Positions 8,278-15,819 of a DNA stretch of 64,000 nt are shown piece after piece; positions within the stretch are counted from its first letter, which is position 1, and the number at the start of each line of letters is the position of its first letter. Source of the DNA: Streptomyces sp. NBC_00271. Its GTDB lineage: Bacteria; Actinomycetota; Actinomycetes; Streptomycetales; Streptomycetaceae. Position numbers and translations under genes: made by a program. The notes under the pieces are model-generated. The model made no database searches. It saw only the letters and a program-made list of their open reading frames with translations, and had not been told where the DNA came from. The stretch lies in the NCBI RefSeq assembly GCF_036178845.1, contig NZ_CP108070.1, positions 4,898,001 to 4,962,000 of the forward strand, in the 5' to 3' direction.

Positions 8278-10761
8278 ATGAGTGACAAGCCGCAGCCGCA
8301 GCAGAGCAGCCAGGGCTGGGCCCCGAAGGAACCGGAACCGGCGCCTCAAGCGGCACCGGGCGGACCGGGCAGCGACGGCACACCGGGCGATCCGGGTGGG
8401 ACGGCCACGCCGGGCAAGCCGGGGAAGAAGCCCAGGCGGAAGCGGACGGGCTGGGGGCGGCTCATCCCGACCTGGCGGATGGTGCTCGGCACGTTCCTCG
8501 GCGTGATACTGCTCGCGATCGGCCTGTTCGCACTCGGCTACTACCTGGTCAAGATCCCGCCCGCGAACGCCGCCGCGACCAAGCAGAGCAACGTCTACCT
8601 GTACGCGGACGGCAGCCAGCTCGCCCGCGACGGCGAGGTCAACCGCGAGAACGTGACACTCACTCAGATCTCGAAGGACGCCCAGCACGCGGCGCTCGCC
8701 GCCGAGGACCGCGACTTCTACACCGAGTCGGCCGTCGACCCCAAGGCGATGATCCGCGCCGGCTGGAACACCGCCACCGGCAAGGGCAGGCAGTCCGGTT
8801 CGACGATCACCCAGCAGTACGTGAAGAACTACTACCTGGGCCAGGAGCAGACCGCCACGCGGAAGGTGAAGGAGTTCTTCATCTCCATCAAGCTCGACCG
8901 CCAGAAGAGCAAGGACGAGATCCTCGAGGGCTACCTCAACACCAGCTACTACGGCCGCAACGCGTACGGCATCCAGGCCGCCGCCCAGGCGTACTACGGC
9001 GTCGACGCCAAGAACCTGACGATCGGTCAGGGCGCCTACCTCGCCGCGCTCCTGAACGCGCCGAGCCAGTACGACGTGGTCGCGCACCCCGAGAACAAGT
9101 CCGCGGCCCTCGCCCGCTGGAACTACGTCCTCGACGGCATGGTCAAGAAGAACTGGCTGACCCGGGCGGACCGGGCCAAGGTCACGTTCCCGCAGCCCAA
9201 GCAGGACGTGGTCGCCGCCGCCATGTCGGGCCAGCGCGGCTACCTGGTGCAGGCGGTCAAGGACTACCTCGTCTCGAACAAGATCATCGACGAGGACACC
9301 CTGACCACCGGCGGCTACCGCATCACGACCACGCTCCAGAAGTCCCGGCAGAACGCCTTCGTGAAGGCCGTCGACGACCAGGTGATGTCGAACCTCGACA
9401 AGAAGAACCGCAAGGTCGACCGGTACGTCCGCGCCGGCGGCGTCTCCATCGACCCGGCCACCGGCAAGGTCGTCGCGATGTACGGCGGCATCGACTACAC
9501 CAAGCAGTACGTCAACAACGCGACACGCCGTGACTACCAGGTCGGCTCCACCTTCAAGCCGTTCGTCTTCACCTCGGCCGTGCAGAACGCCTCGCTGACG
9601 CAGGACGGCCGCGCGATCACCCCGAACACGGTCTACGACGGCACCAACAAGCGCCCCGTGGAGGGCTGGAACGGCGGCTCGTACGCGCCCGAGAACGAGG
9701 ACAAGCTCTCGTACGGGCCCATCACGGTACGCACCGCCACCGACAAGTCCGTCAACGCCGTGTACGCGCAGATGGCCGTCGACGTGGGCCCCGTCAGGGT
9801 CAAGCAGACCGCCGAAGCCCTCGGCATCCCCTCCACCACCCCCGACCTGACCGGCACCCCGTCCATCGCGCTCGGCCCGTCCACGGCCAGCGTCCTCGAC
9901 ATGGCGGAGGCGTACGCGACGCTCGCCAACCACGGCCGGCACGGCACGTACACGCTCGTCGAGAAGGTCACCAAGGACGGCACGTCGGCCGTGAGCCTGC
10001 CCAGGCAGGACACCGAGCAGGCGGTGCCCCGGGAGGCCGCCGACACCACCACGTCCATCCTGCAGAGCGTCGTCGAGGGTGGCACCGGTACCGCCGCGCT
10101 GGCCGCCGGCCGGCCCGCCGCGGGCAAGACCGGCACCGCGGAGGAGGACCAGGCGGCCTGGTTCGCGGGCTACACCCCCGACCTCGCCACCGTCGTCTCC
10201 GTCATGGGCCAGGACCCCGACACCGGCACCCACGAGTCGCTGTACGGCGCCCTCGGCCAGCCCCGTATCAACGGCGGCGGCTATCCGGCGCAGATCTGGG
10301 CGCAGTACACGAAGGCCGCGCTCAAGGGCAGCGGCGCGAAGGACTTCGACCTCCAGCTCCAGCCGGGCGCGGAGGAGCAGGAGCTCCCGAGCACCGGCCC
10401 CACCGACGAGTCCCCCGGCACCGGCGACGAGGACGACGGGGGCCGGACCACCGGCGGGACGGCCTCCCAGAGCCCGCCCTCGGATCAGACGCAGGGCCAG
10501 ACCCAGGGGGAGACGGAGGGCCAGACCCAGGGCCAGACGGAAGGTGAGACCCAAGGCCAGACGGAGGGCCAGACCGACGGCGGCACCACCACCGGGGGCG
10601 GCACGACCGACGGGACGACCACCGGCGGCACGACGGACGCGGGCACCACCACCGGTGGCGACACCGCGGCCCCGTCGGGCGGGAGCACGGACGGCGGCGG
10701 TACGGCGGGGACGACCGCGGGAGCGGGGCCACTGAGCGGACTGACGTCACGAAAACAGTGA
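8278..10761 (+). CDS. Class A penicillin-binding protein (transglycosylase/transpeptidase)
   Basis: An 827-residue bifunctional peptidoglycan synthase. The order is: a cytoplasmic Pro/Gly-rich tail (1-60); one membrane helix (about 68-92); a GT51 glycosyltransferase with AAEDRDFYTE (catalytic Glu about 143) and GSTITQQYVKNYY; then the penicillin-binding domain. That domain has STFKPF (active Ser about 423), SVN (about 491) and KTGTAEE (about 617). The periplasmic C-terminus is disordered and low-complexity: Gln-Thr-Gln-Gly type tetrapeptides from about 737 to 768, then Gly/Thr-rich sequence. It should act at the outer face of the membrane in wall synthesis. Monocistronic, with its own start at ATG 8278. 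Confidence 0.93.
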   Translation: MSDKPQPQQSSQGWAPKEPEPAPQAAPGGPGSDGTPGDPGGTATPGKPGKKPRRKRTGWGRLIPTWRMVLGTFLGVILLAIGLFALGYYLVKIPPANAAATKQSNVYLYADGSQLARDGEVNRENVTLTQISKDAQHAALAAEDRDFYTESAVDPKAMIRAGWNTATGKGRQSGSTITQQYVKNYYLGQEQTATRKVKEFFISIKLDRQKSKDEILEGYLNTSYYGRNAYGIQAAAQAYYGVDAKNLTIGQGAYLAALLNAPSQYDVVAHPENKSAALARWNYVLDGMVKKNWLTRADRAKVTFPQPKQDVVAAAMSGQRGYLVQAVKDYLVSNKIIDEDTLTTGGYRITTTLQKSRQNAFVKAVDDQVMSNLDKKNRKVDRYVRAGGVSIDPATGKVVAMYGGIDYTKQYVNNATRRDYQVGSTFKPFVFTSAVQNASLTQDGRAITPNTVYDGTNKRPVEGWNGGSYAPENEDKLSYGPITVRTATDKSVNAVYAQMAVDVGPVRVKQTAEALGIPSTTPDLTGTPSIALGPSTASVLDMAEAYATLANHGRHGTYTLVEKVTKDGTSAVSLPRQDTEQAVPREAADTTTSILQSVVEGGTGTAALAAGRPAAGKTGTAEEDQAAWFAGYTPDLATVVSVMGQDPDTGTHESLYGALGQPRINGGGYPAQIWAQYTKAALKGSGAKDFDLQLQPGAEEQELPSTGPTDESPGTGDEDDGGRTTGGTASQSPPSDQTQGQTQGETEGQTQGQTEGETQGQTEGQTDGGTTTGGGTTDGTTTGGTTDAGTTTGGDTAAPSGGSTDGGGTAGTTAGAGPLSGLTSRKQ

Positions 10762-10793
10762 CCCGCAACAGCGACCCGCGGGAACTCGGATCC

Positions 10794-11261
10794 TCAGATC
10801 CCCAGATCCTTGATGATCTTCGCCACGTGGCCGGTCGCCTTGACGTTGTACAGCGCCCGCTCGACCTTGCCCTCCTCGTCCACGATCACCGTGGAGCGGA
10901 TGACGCCGACGACCGTCTTGCCGTACAGCTTCTTCTCGCCGAAGGCGCCGTACGCCTCCAGGACGGTCTTGTCGGGGTCGCCGACCAGGGTGACCTTCAG
11001 GGACTCCTTCTCGCGGAACTTGGCGAGCTTCTCGGGCTTGTCCGGGGAGACGCCGATGACGTCGTACCCGGCACCGGCCAGCACGTCGAGGTTGTCCGTG
11101 AAGTCGCAGGCCTGCTTCGTGCAGCCGGGGGTCAGGGCGGCCGGGTAGAAGTAGACGATGACCTTGCGGCCCTTGTGGTCGGCGAGGGAGACCTCGTTGC
11201 CGTCGGCGTCGGGCAGGGTGAAGGCGGGGGCGGTGTCGCCGGGCTGGAGTCGCTCGCTCAT
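10794..11261 (-). CDS. bcp: Thioredoxin-dependent thiol peroxidase (BCP/PrxQ)
   Basis: A 155-residue peroxiredoxin that reduces hydroperoxides using thioredoxin. The peroxidatic Cys47 is in TPGCTKQACDF, with the resolving Cys52 five residues later, the classic PrxQ arrangement. Other family blocks are PAFTLPDADG, VIVYFYPAALTPGC and GVSPDKPEKLAKF. The length equals the family norm. It converges on the penicillin-binding protein gene with only 32 bases between stops. Confidence 0.93.
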   Translation of the reverse strand: MSERLQPGDTAPAFTLPDADGNEVSLADHKGRKVIVYFYPAALTPGCTKQACDFTDNLDVLAGAGYDVIGVSPDKPEKLAKFREKESLKVTLVGDPDKTVLEAYGAFGEKKLYGKTVVGVIRSTVIVDEEGKVERALYNVKATGHVAKIIKDLGI

Positions 11262-11408
11262 CGGTACCTCACGTGGCCGGGGTGAATGCTTAGGGAACTA
11301 CGGGAACGAGCGTAATGGGGGGTGCCGAGGGGTGAGCGGCGGCCCGAGCTGACAGACTGTCGGCGGCACAGAGACAAAGCTCAAGAACACGACCACGGAG
11401 GCAGCGCG

Positions 11409-11747
11409 GTGTCGGATACGTCGAGAACGTCGGATACCAGGACTCCGGCGCAGATCGAGGCGGACATCAAGCGCCGCCGCGAAACACTCGCCGAGACGCT
11501 CGACGAGATCGGCGTGCGGGTCCACCCGAAGACGATCGTCGGGGACGCCAAGGCCAAGGTCGCCTCCCAGATCGACCACACGCTCGGCCGCGCCTACGTC
11601 GGCGTCAACCGGGTGGTCGGCGATGCGAAGGGGCAGTTCGTCACCGAGGACGGCGCGCCACGCCTGGAGCGCATCGTGCCCCTCGCGCTCGTCGCGGTCG
11701 GGGTCGTGGGCCTGGTGGTGACGCGCTCACGACGACGCAAGCGCTGA
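11409..11747 (+). CDS. DUF3618 domain membrane protein
   Basis: A 112-residue protein of the actinobacterial DUF3618 family. The diagnostic N-terminal block RTPAQIEADIKRRRETLAET is followed by LDEIGVRVHPKTIV. The C-terminus has a single hydrophobic helix (IVPLALVAVGVVGLVVT) with a basic cytosolic end. GTG 11409 is chosen as the start because GGAGG lies about 8 bases upstream; a longer reading to 11322 has no such support. The function is unknown, and the family often occurs beside DUF948/phage-holin-like envelope proteins, which are absent here. Confidence 0.82.
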   Translation: MSDTSRTSDTRTPAQIEADIKRRRETLAETLDEIGVRVHPKTIVGDAKAKVASQIDHTLGRAYVGVNRVVGDAKGQFVTEDGAPRLERIVPLALVAVGVVGLVVTRSRRRKR

Positions 11748-11841
11748 CAACGGCTCGACCCCGGCTCGATCGGCTCGACTCGACCCGGCCGGGCGCGACC
11801 CGGCTGCGTACGGACGGCTCAAAGGCAGGTAGGTTCGGGAC

Positions 11842-12198
11842 GTGAGCGCCAATCGGGACAAGCAGACCCCCCACCACGACAAGTTGCCCATCCGGATGCT
11901 GCACGACCGCGTGCTGGTGCGGCAGGACGCCGCCGAGGGCGAGCGGCGTTCCGGCGGCGGCATCCTGATCCCCGCGACGGCGGCCGTCGGGCGGCGCCTC
12001 GCCTGGGCCGAGGTCGTCGCGGTCGGACAGAACGTACGGACGGTGGAACCCGGCGACCGTGTCCTCTACGACCCCGAGGACCGGGCCGAGGTCGAGGTGC
12101 GGGGAATCGCGTACGTGCTGATGCGCGAGCGCGATCTGCACGCCGTGGCGGCGGACCGCTTCGAGGGCTCCGAGGACTCGACCGGCTTGTATTTGTAG
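11842..12198 (+). CDS. GroES-family co-chaperonin-like protein
   Basis: A 118-residue GroES-fold protein (IRMLHDRVLVRQD ... SGGGILIPATA ... AEVVAVGQNVRTVEPGDRVLYDP). It aligns with Cpn10 but has an N-terminal extension of about 18 residues and a shortened, altered mobile loop. There is no groEL next to it, and streptomycetes carry canonical groES elsewhere, so this is likely the accessory single-ring form found across Streptomyces rather than the primary co-chaperonin. The start is GTG 11842. It is followed by a strong terminator hairpin. Confidence 0.82.
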   Translation: MSANRDKQTPHHDKLPIRMLHDRVLVRQDAAEGERRSGGGILIPATAAVGRRLAWAEVVAVGQNVRTVEPGDRVLYDPEDRAEVEVRGIAYVLMRERDLHAVAADRFEGSEDSTGLYL

Positions 12199-12215
12199 GG
12201 CGTAGCTGACCTGAC

Positions 12216-12247
12216 GGGGCTGGTGACCATGGTCACCAGCCCCTTTT
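12216..12247 (+). terminator. Strong intrinsic terminator after the GroES-like gene
   Basis: A perfect 28-base palindrome (12216-12243, left arm GGGGCTGGTGACC) followed directly by TTTT. It ends the GroES-like transcript 18 bases after its stop codon and separates it from the riboswitch leader that begins about 40 bases further on. Confidence 0.8.
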
Positions 12248-12283
12248 GCCTGTGCTTTGCTACCGTGGAAGGCCTTGGAAGGA

Positions 12284-12345
12284 CCCCGACGAGACGCGCC
12301 GTACCGGGCGGAGAGCGAAAAGCTCCCAGGCAAAGACGACGCACC
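12284..12345 (+). promoter_or_regulatory. Probable guanidine-III (ykkC-III) riboswitch
   Basis: The leader of the Gdx exporter gene fits the guanidine-III pseudoknot as I know it. The 5' stem is CCCG (12285-12288) with CGGG (12305-12308), enclosing ACGAG and GCGCCGU. A variable hairpin follows at about 12310-12328, then AGGCAAAGACGACGC. GCGCCGU (12296-12302) pairs with ACGACGC (12336-12342) to close the pseudoknot, with one A-C mismatch. The element ends about 15 bases before the GGAGG ribosome binding site, which fits control of translation by ligand. The downstream gene is of the guanidine-exporter type, which supports the call independently. Confidence 0.82.
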
Positions 12346-12374
12346 CCTGTTGATCACTCACGGAGGTGCCTCTC

Positions 12375-12695
12375 ATGGCCTGGATCCTGCTGCTCGTCGC
12401 CGGTCTGCTCGAAGTCGGCTGGTCGATCGGCATGAAGTACACCGACGGCTTCACCCGCCTCGTCCCCAGCGTCCTCACCGGCGCGGGCATCATCGCGAGC
12501 ATGGTCCTGCTCTCCTACGCCGCCAAGTCCCTCCCCATCGGCACCGCCTACGGCGTCTGGGTCGGCATCGGCGCGGCCGGCGCGGCGGTACTGGGCATGC
12601 TCGTCCTCGGCGAACCGGCGACCGCCGCCCGCATCTTCTTCGTCTGCCTGCTCCTGGTGGCCGTGGTGGGCCTGAAGGTGACCTCGGGGCACTGA
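12375..12695 (+). CDS. gdx: SMR-family guanidinium exporter Gdx (SugE)
   Basis: A 106-residue four-helix small multidrug resistance protein. The first helix, MAWILLLVAGLLEVGWSIGM, has the essential Glu13, and KYTDGFTRLVPS follows. The GTAYGVWVGIGAAGA motif of helix 3 and LGEPATAARIFF of helix 4 agree with the Gdx (guanidinium/proton antiporter) subtype rather than EmrE. It works as an antiparallel dimer in the inner membrane. ATG 12375 is preferred over GTG 12366 because GGAGG lies eight bases before it. Expression should be induced by guanidine through the upstream riboswitch. Confidence 0.92.
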   Translation: MAWILLLVAGLLEVGWSIGMKYTDGFTRLVPSVLTGAGIIASMVLLSYAAKSLPIGTAYGVWVGIGAAGAAVLGMLVLGEPATAARIFFVCLLLVAVVGLKVTSGH

Positions 12696-12711
12696 CCGGG
12701 CGCCGGGCTCC

Positions 12712-13458
12712 TCACCACGGCCGGTTGATCCAGTCACCGGGGAGAAGCGCGCGGACCGCATCCAGGGCGGGCGCGGACCGGCCGAGGGCCCACAGCCAGT
12801 CACCGCCGTCCACCCGCAGCACGGCGTCGGGGGACGAGAACCAGCGGACCACGCCTGCGTCGAGGGCCCACATCGGGTAGTCGGGCAAGGACAGCCGCTC
12901 GAATCCCGCCGGCGGCGCGTCGAGGGTTTCGCTCGCTCCGAGGGGGCGATTGTCCGCGCGGTCCTCGTCGTGGGCGAGTACGGACTCGGACAGCACCATC
13001 TCGACGCAGGCGAGGGAGAAGCGGTCGAGGAAGCGGGACCAGTCAGGTGCGCTGCCGTCCGTGCGCCGGAAGACCACGGGCGGATCGTCCTTCTCCAGGT
13101 CCTCCTGGAGAACGGCCCACTCGGCGACCGCCTGGTTCTCCAACCGGAACACCAAAGCACCTTCGGCGATGCGCAGTTGCTCCAGCGGAAGCAGCCGATC
13201 CTGCACACTGGTCAGGTCCGCACGCCTCCCGAGCAGCCCGTACGCATCCCACAGCGCAATGGGCAGCGGCGATCGAAGCCGGTACTCGGCATCGGCCAAC
13301 TCCTCGTACGAGCAGCCGTCACCGGCACGGATCGGCTCCCGCCAGGACCGGGCAAAGCCCTCGACGAACCGCCAGACCCCCGCCCGACCCTCGAAGGCCG
13401 CCCCTTCGGCACCCACATCGAACTTCACACCCACCCACCGCACGCTACCCGCGACCAC
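12712..13458 (-). CDS. SUKH-like (SMI1/KNR4) hypothetical protein
   Basis: A 248-residue protein with no signal peptide or membrane segment. The block EELADAEYRLRSPLPIALWDAYGLLGRR resembles the SMI1/KNR4 (SUKH) core, where an acidic helix is followed by an LP-x-x-x-x-x-Y motif. A later stretch (LRIAEGALVFRLENQAVAEWAV) also fits. SUKH proteins are often immunity proteins against contact or nuclease toxins, but no toxin with this partner is next door; the nearest nuclease gene is the HNH gene at 13594, oriented divergently. The start is uncertain, with GTG 13458 or GTG 13428 both possible. Confidence 0.6.
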   Translation of the reverse strand: MVAGSVRWVGVKFDVGAEGAAFEGRAGVWRFVEGFARSWREPIRAGDGCSYEELADAEYRLRSPLPIALWDAYGLLGRRADLTSVQDRLLPLEQLRIAEGALVFRLENQAVAEWAVLQEDLEKDDPPVVFRRTDGSAPDWSRFLDRFSLACVEMVLSESVLAHDEDRADNRPLGASETLDAPPAGFERLSLPDYPMWALDAGVVRWFSSPDAVLRVDGGDWLWALGRSAPALDAVRALLPGDWINRPW

Positions 13459-13493
13459 ATCCCGCAGGGCCGCGTCAGAACGAGATCCAGCAC

Positions 13494-13592
13494 CTGGAGG
13501 CGGCGGCCAGTTCGTCGCGGACGTTGTCGGAGGCGCTGATGAAACTGGAGGTGGACCCGAAGAGTTCGACGCGGCGATACGTGTACGAGCGC
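13494..13592 (+). pseudogene. Frameshifted N-terminal module of the HNH nuclease gene
   Basis: Read in the frame starting at 13494, this stretch encodes LEAAASSSRTLSEALMKL and ends in RRYVYER. It aligns with the module LEAAVTASTNMCEVLRRLG ... ISRR present inside the adjoining HNH protein. If the single A at 13593 is skipped, the reading continues directly into MKKLGVDISHF at 13594, matching the KAYDIDTSHF that ends the intact module. A one-base insertion therefore seems to have cut the first module off. No start codon or ribosome binding site is evident upstream. Confidence 0.6.
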
Positions 13593-13593
13593 A

Positions 13594-14505
13594 ATGAAGA
13601 AGCTGGGGGTCGACATCTCACACTTCGAGCGCGAAGGCGTGCGGTGGACGAAAGAGGTCCTTGAGGCGGCGGTTACGGCCTCGACGAACATGTGCGAGGT
13701 GCTCCGCCGACTCGGACTTGAGGTGGTCGGCGGCTACCACACGCATATCAGCCGCCGGATCAAGGCGTATGACATCGACACCTCGCACTTCCAGGCACCG
13801 TCCCGGCGTGGCCAGACCAGACGTACGCGGACCCCGGAGGCCTTGCTCGCAGTACAGACGGCCACTCCCGCCCGGCGCATCCCCAGCGACCGCCTCAAAT
13901 GGGCATTGACAGCCCTGGGAGTACCCGAGCGTTGCGCGCGCTGCGGTACGGAACCGCTCTGGCGTGGGCACCCACTGCCCCTGGAGGTCGACCACACCTC
14001 TCACTTCCCCCGCAATCGCCGACGTGGGCCGCAGGACCTGCCGAGTGAGAGTGAGTTGCGCCAAGCAGTCACCGAGTCCATTTCCATCGCAGGCGTTCTC
14101 CGGTTACTGCAACGCCCGGACAACTCACGGCTGCGCGCGCTGCTTCCGCAGTTGACCACCGCATACGGCATCGACACCTCCCACTTCCTGGGGCAGGCTC
14201 ATCAGCGCGGGAAACCCGGCCCGACACCTCTGAAGCGACCGGAGGACTTGCTCGTCAAACACAGCGGCAACCGCCGCACGCGAACGGCGCTGCTTCGCCG
14301 AGCGCTTCGCGAAATTGGCGTACCCGAAGAATGCGCCGAGTGCGGGACCGGCCCTGAGTGGCTCGGCGAGCCAATGACGCTGGAGGTCGATCACATCAAC
14401 GGGGACTGGAGCGACGACCGGCGCGAGAACCTGCGGATACTGTGCCCCAACTGTCACGCGATCACCAGCACGTGGTGCAGGGGCGGAAACCGACGTCGAA
14501 CATAG
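13594..14505 (+). CDS. Mosaic HNH endonuclease with repeated modules
   Basis: A 303-residue protein with internal repetition. Residues about 22-66 and 153-198 are two copies of a helical module ending in (I)DTSHF. Residues 113-134 are a partial nuclease core (RCARCG, then LEVDH). Residues 246-290 hold a complete HNH zinc-finger nuclease (ECAECG, LEVDHINGDWSDDRRENL, CPNCHAIT). The first nuclease copy is broken after VDH and runs straight into a TSHF-like stretch, suggesting recombination between repeats. The true N-terminus is probably lost by the frameshift at 13593. It lies just upstream of tRNA-Leu and its target is unknown. Confidence 0.75.
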   Translation: MKKLGVDISHFEREGVRWTKEVLEAAVTASTNMCEVLRRLGLEVVGGYHTHISRRIKAYDIDTSHFQAPSRRGQTRRTRTPEALLAVQTATPARRIPSDRLKWALTALGVPERCARCGTEPLWRGHPLPLEVDHTSHFPRNRRRGPQDLPSESELRQAVTESISIAGVLRLLQRPDNSRLRALLPQLTTAYGIDTSHFLGQAHQRGKPGPTPLKRPEDLLVKHSGNRRTRTALLRRALREIGVPEECAECGTGPEWLGEPMTLEVDHINGDWSDDRRENLRILCPNCHAITSTWCRGGNRRRT

Positions 14506-14540
14506 ACGGGCACCGCATCACCGGTAGCATGGGTTCGCAC

Positions 14541-14624
14541 GCGGCCGTTGCTGAATGGTATAAGCGGAGGTTTTAGGTGCCTCTGGGCCTTGCGCCCATG
14601 TGGGTTCGAATCCCATCGGCCGCA
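14541..14624 (+). tRNA. tRNA-Leu (anticodon TAG)
   Basis: Class II tRNA. The acceptor arms GCGGCCG (14541-14547) and CGGCCGC (14617-14623) pair fully, and A14624 is the discriminator. The anticodon stem is GAGGT/GCCTC with loop TTTAGGT, giving anticodon TAG (reads CUA). The long variable arm GGGC-CTTGC-GCCC and the T-arm TGGGTTCGAATCCCA are present. CCA is not encoded. Confidence 0.95.
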
Positions 14625-14630
14625 CACACA

Positions 14631-14660
14631 GGGGGGCCGTCCGGCGAGGCGGCCCCTCCC
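14631..14660. terminator. Candidate bidirectional terminator between tRNA-Leu and rdgB
   Basis: GGGGCCG (14633-14639) pairs with CGGCCCC (14650-14656) around a 10-base loop, in the 42 bases between the tRNA and the convergent rdgB stop. No clear T tract is seen. Confidence 0.5.
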
Positions 14661-14666
14661 CGTGTC

Positions 14667-15269
14667 TCAGCCCAACAACTCCCGAACCACCGGCACCAGC
14701 CCCCGGAACGCCTTCCCCCGGTGGCTGATCACGTTCTTCTCCTCGGGGGAGAGTTCGGCGCAGGTTCGGGTGTCGCCCTCCGGCTGGAGGATGGGGTCGT
14801 AGCCGAAGCCGTGGGTGCCGGTGGGGGTGTGGCGCAGGGTGCCCCTCAGTTGGCCCTCGACGACGCGCTCCGTGCCGTCCGGCAGGGCGAGCGCCGCCGC
14901 GCAGGCGAAGTGGGCGCCCCGGTGTTCGTCGGAGATGTCCGAGAGCTGGGCGAGGAGAAGGTCCAGGTTCGCGCGGTCGTCCCCGTGCCGTCCCGCCCAG
15001 CGGGCGGAGAAGATGCCGGGGGCGCCGTTCAGGACGTCCACGCAGAGGCCGGAGTCGTCGGCGACGGCGGGCAGGCCGGTGGCCTGGGCCAGGGCGTGGG
15101 CCTTGAGGAGGGCGTTCTCGGCGAAGGTGACGCCGGTTTCCTTGACGTCGGGAATGTCCGGATAGGCCTCCGCGCCGACGAGGTCGTGGGTGATACCTGC
15201 GTCGGCGAGGATCGCCCTCAGCTCGGTGATCTTTCCGGCGTTACGGGTGGCGAGGATCAGGCGGGTCAT
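14667..15269 (-). CDS. rdgB: Non-canonical purine NTP pyrophosphatase RdgB/HAM1
   Basis: A 200-residue house-cleaning nucleotidase that hydrolyses dITP, ITP and XTP to monophosphates, keeping deaminated purines out of nucleic acids. Family blocks are MTRLILATRNAGKITELR, ETGVTFAENALLKA, AVADDSGLCVDVLNGAPGI (catalytic Asp) and GFGYDPILQPEG, with the closing SHRGKAFRGL. The length is typical. It lies in the same direction as rph (15820-16554), with a lipoprotein gene between; rph-rdgB linkage is common in bacteria. Confidence 0.95.
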   Translation of the reverse strand: MTRLILATRNAGKITELRAILADAGITHDLVGAEAYPDIPDVKETGVTFAENALLKAHALAQATGLPAVADDSGLCVDVLNGAPGIFSARWAGRHGDDRANLDLLLAQLSDISDEHRGAHFACAAALALPDGTERVVEGQLRGTLRHTPTGTHGFGYDPILQPEGDTRTCAELSPEEKNVISHRGKAFRGLVPVVRELLG

Positions 15270-15303
15270 GGGGACCAGTATCCAAGGGCCGGAGAGTTGC
15301 TCG

Positions 15304-15696
15304 TTACGGCGTGCAGACCTTGGTCAGTTCTCCGGCCGCGTCGGTGACCGGGCTGACGTCGGGGGTGTTGTCGCCGTTCTTGATGGCCGTACGGACGTTG
15401 CCGACGGCCTTGTTCAGGTCGTCGACCGCCTTGTTGACGTCGGCGTTGTCCGTCTTGTCGCCTATCTTGTCGAGGTTGTTCTCGATCGCGTTGAGGGACT
15501 CGTCGGTCTGTGTCGGGTCGTTCGCCGCGTTCTCCACGGCCTGCTGGAGGTTGGTGACGCTGTCGGCGATGGAGTCGGCGGTCTGGACACAGTCCAGGGC
15601 CTTGTTGACGGCATCGCAGCCCACCGCCGCCGGCAGGGCGACGAGTACGGCGGTAACGGCGAATGCGGCTGTGCGGCGTCGGTGGCGCGCGGCCAT
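15304..15696 (-). CDS. Small secreted or lipoprotein-like protein
   Basis: About 130 residues. The N-terminus is a basic region and hydrophobic helix ending in LPAAVGC, a plausible if imperfect lipobox with Cys27. The mature part is a polar helical protein rich in Asn/Asp and Val (SIADSVTNLQQAVENAAND ... KIGDKTDNADVNKAVDDLNK) with heptad-like spacing, ending in a second Cys. ATG 15696 is used because GGGGAGG lies upstream on the minus strand. It sits between rph and rdgB. The function is unknown. Confidence 0.72.
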   Translation of the reverse strand: MAARHRRRTAAFAVTAVLVALPAAVGCDAVNKALDCVQTADSIADSVTNLQQAVENAANDPTQTDESLNAIENNLDKIGDKTDNADVNKAVDDLNKAVGNVRTAIKNGDNTPDVSPVTDAAGELTKVCTP

Positions 15697-15819
15697 GGAA
15701 CGGTCCCTCCCCGTGGACAAACATGTGGTCGACCCCGTGACGCGGTCGGCTCGGCCCGTGCGGGGCCGACGGGGGCGCACGGCTGGACCGTACGCCCGTA
15801 CCCCTAAGAACGCGAAGGA

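Noticed and set aside
8209..10554. Long open frame opposite the penicillin-binding protein gene
   Set aside because: High GC keeps the antisense frame open. Its translation is Val/Gly/Arg/Leu-rich with no domain, while the plus strand encodes a complete PBP.
12216..12243. Palindrome after the GroES-like gene as a DasR or other regulator site
   Set aside because: It contains no dre core (TGGTCTA), follows a stop codon and is trailed by TTTT, so a terminator explains it fully.
14505..14670. tRNA-Leu as an integration site of a mobile island
   Set aside because: No integrase, excisionase or repeated tRNA 3' end was found nearby, and the neighbours on both sides are ordinary chromosomal genes.
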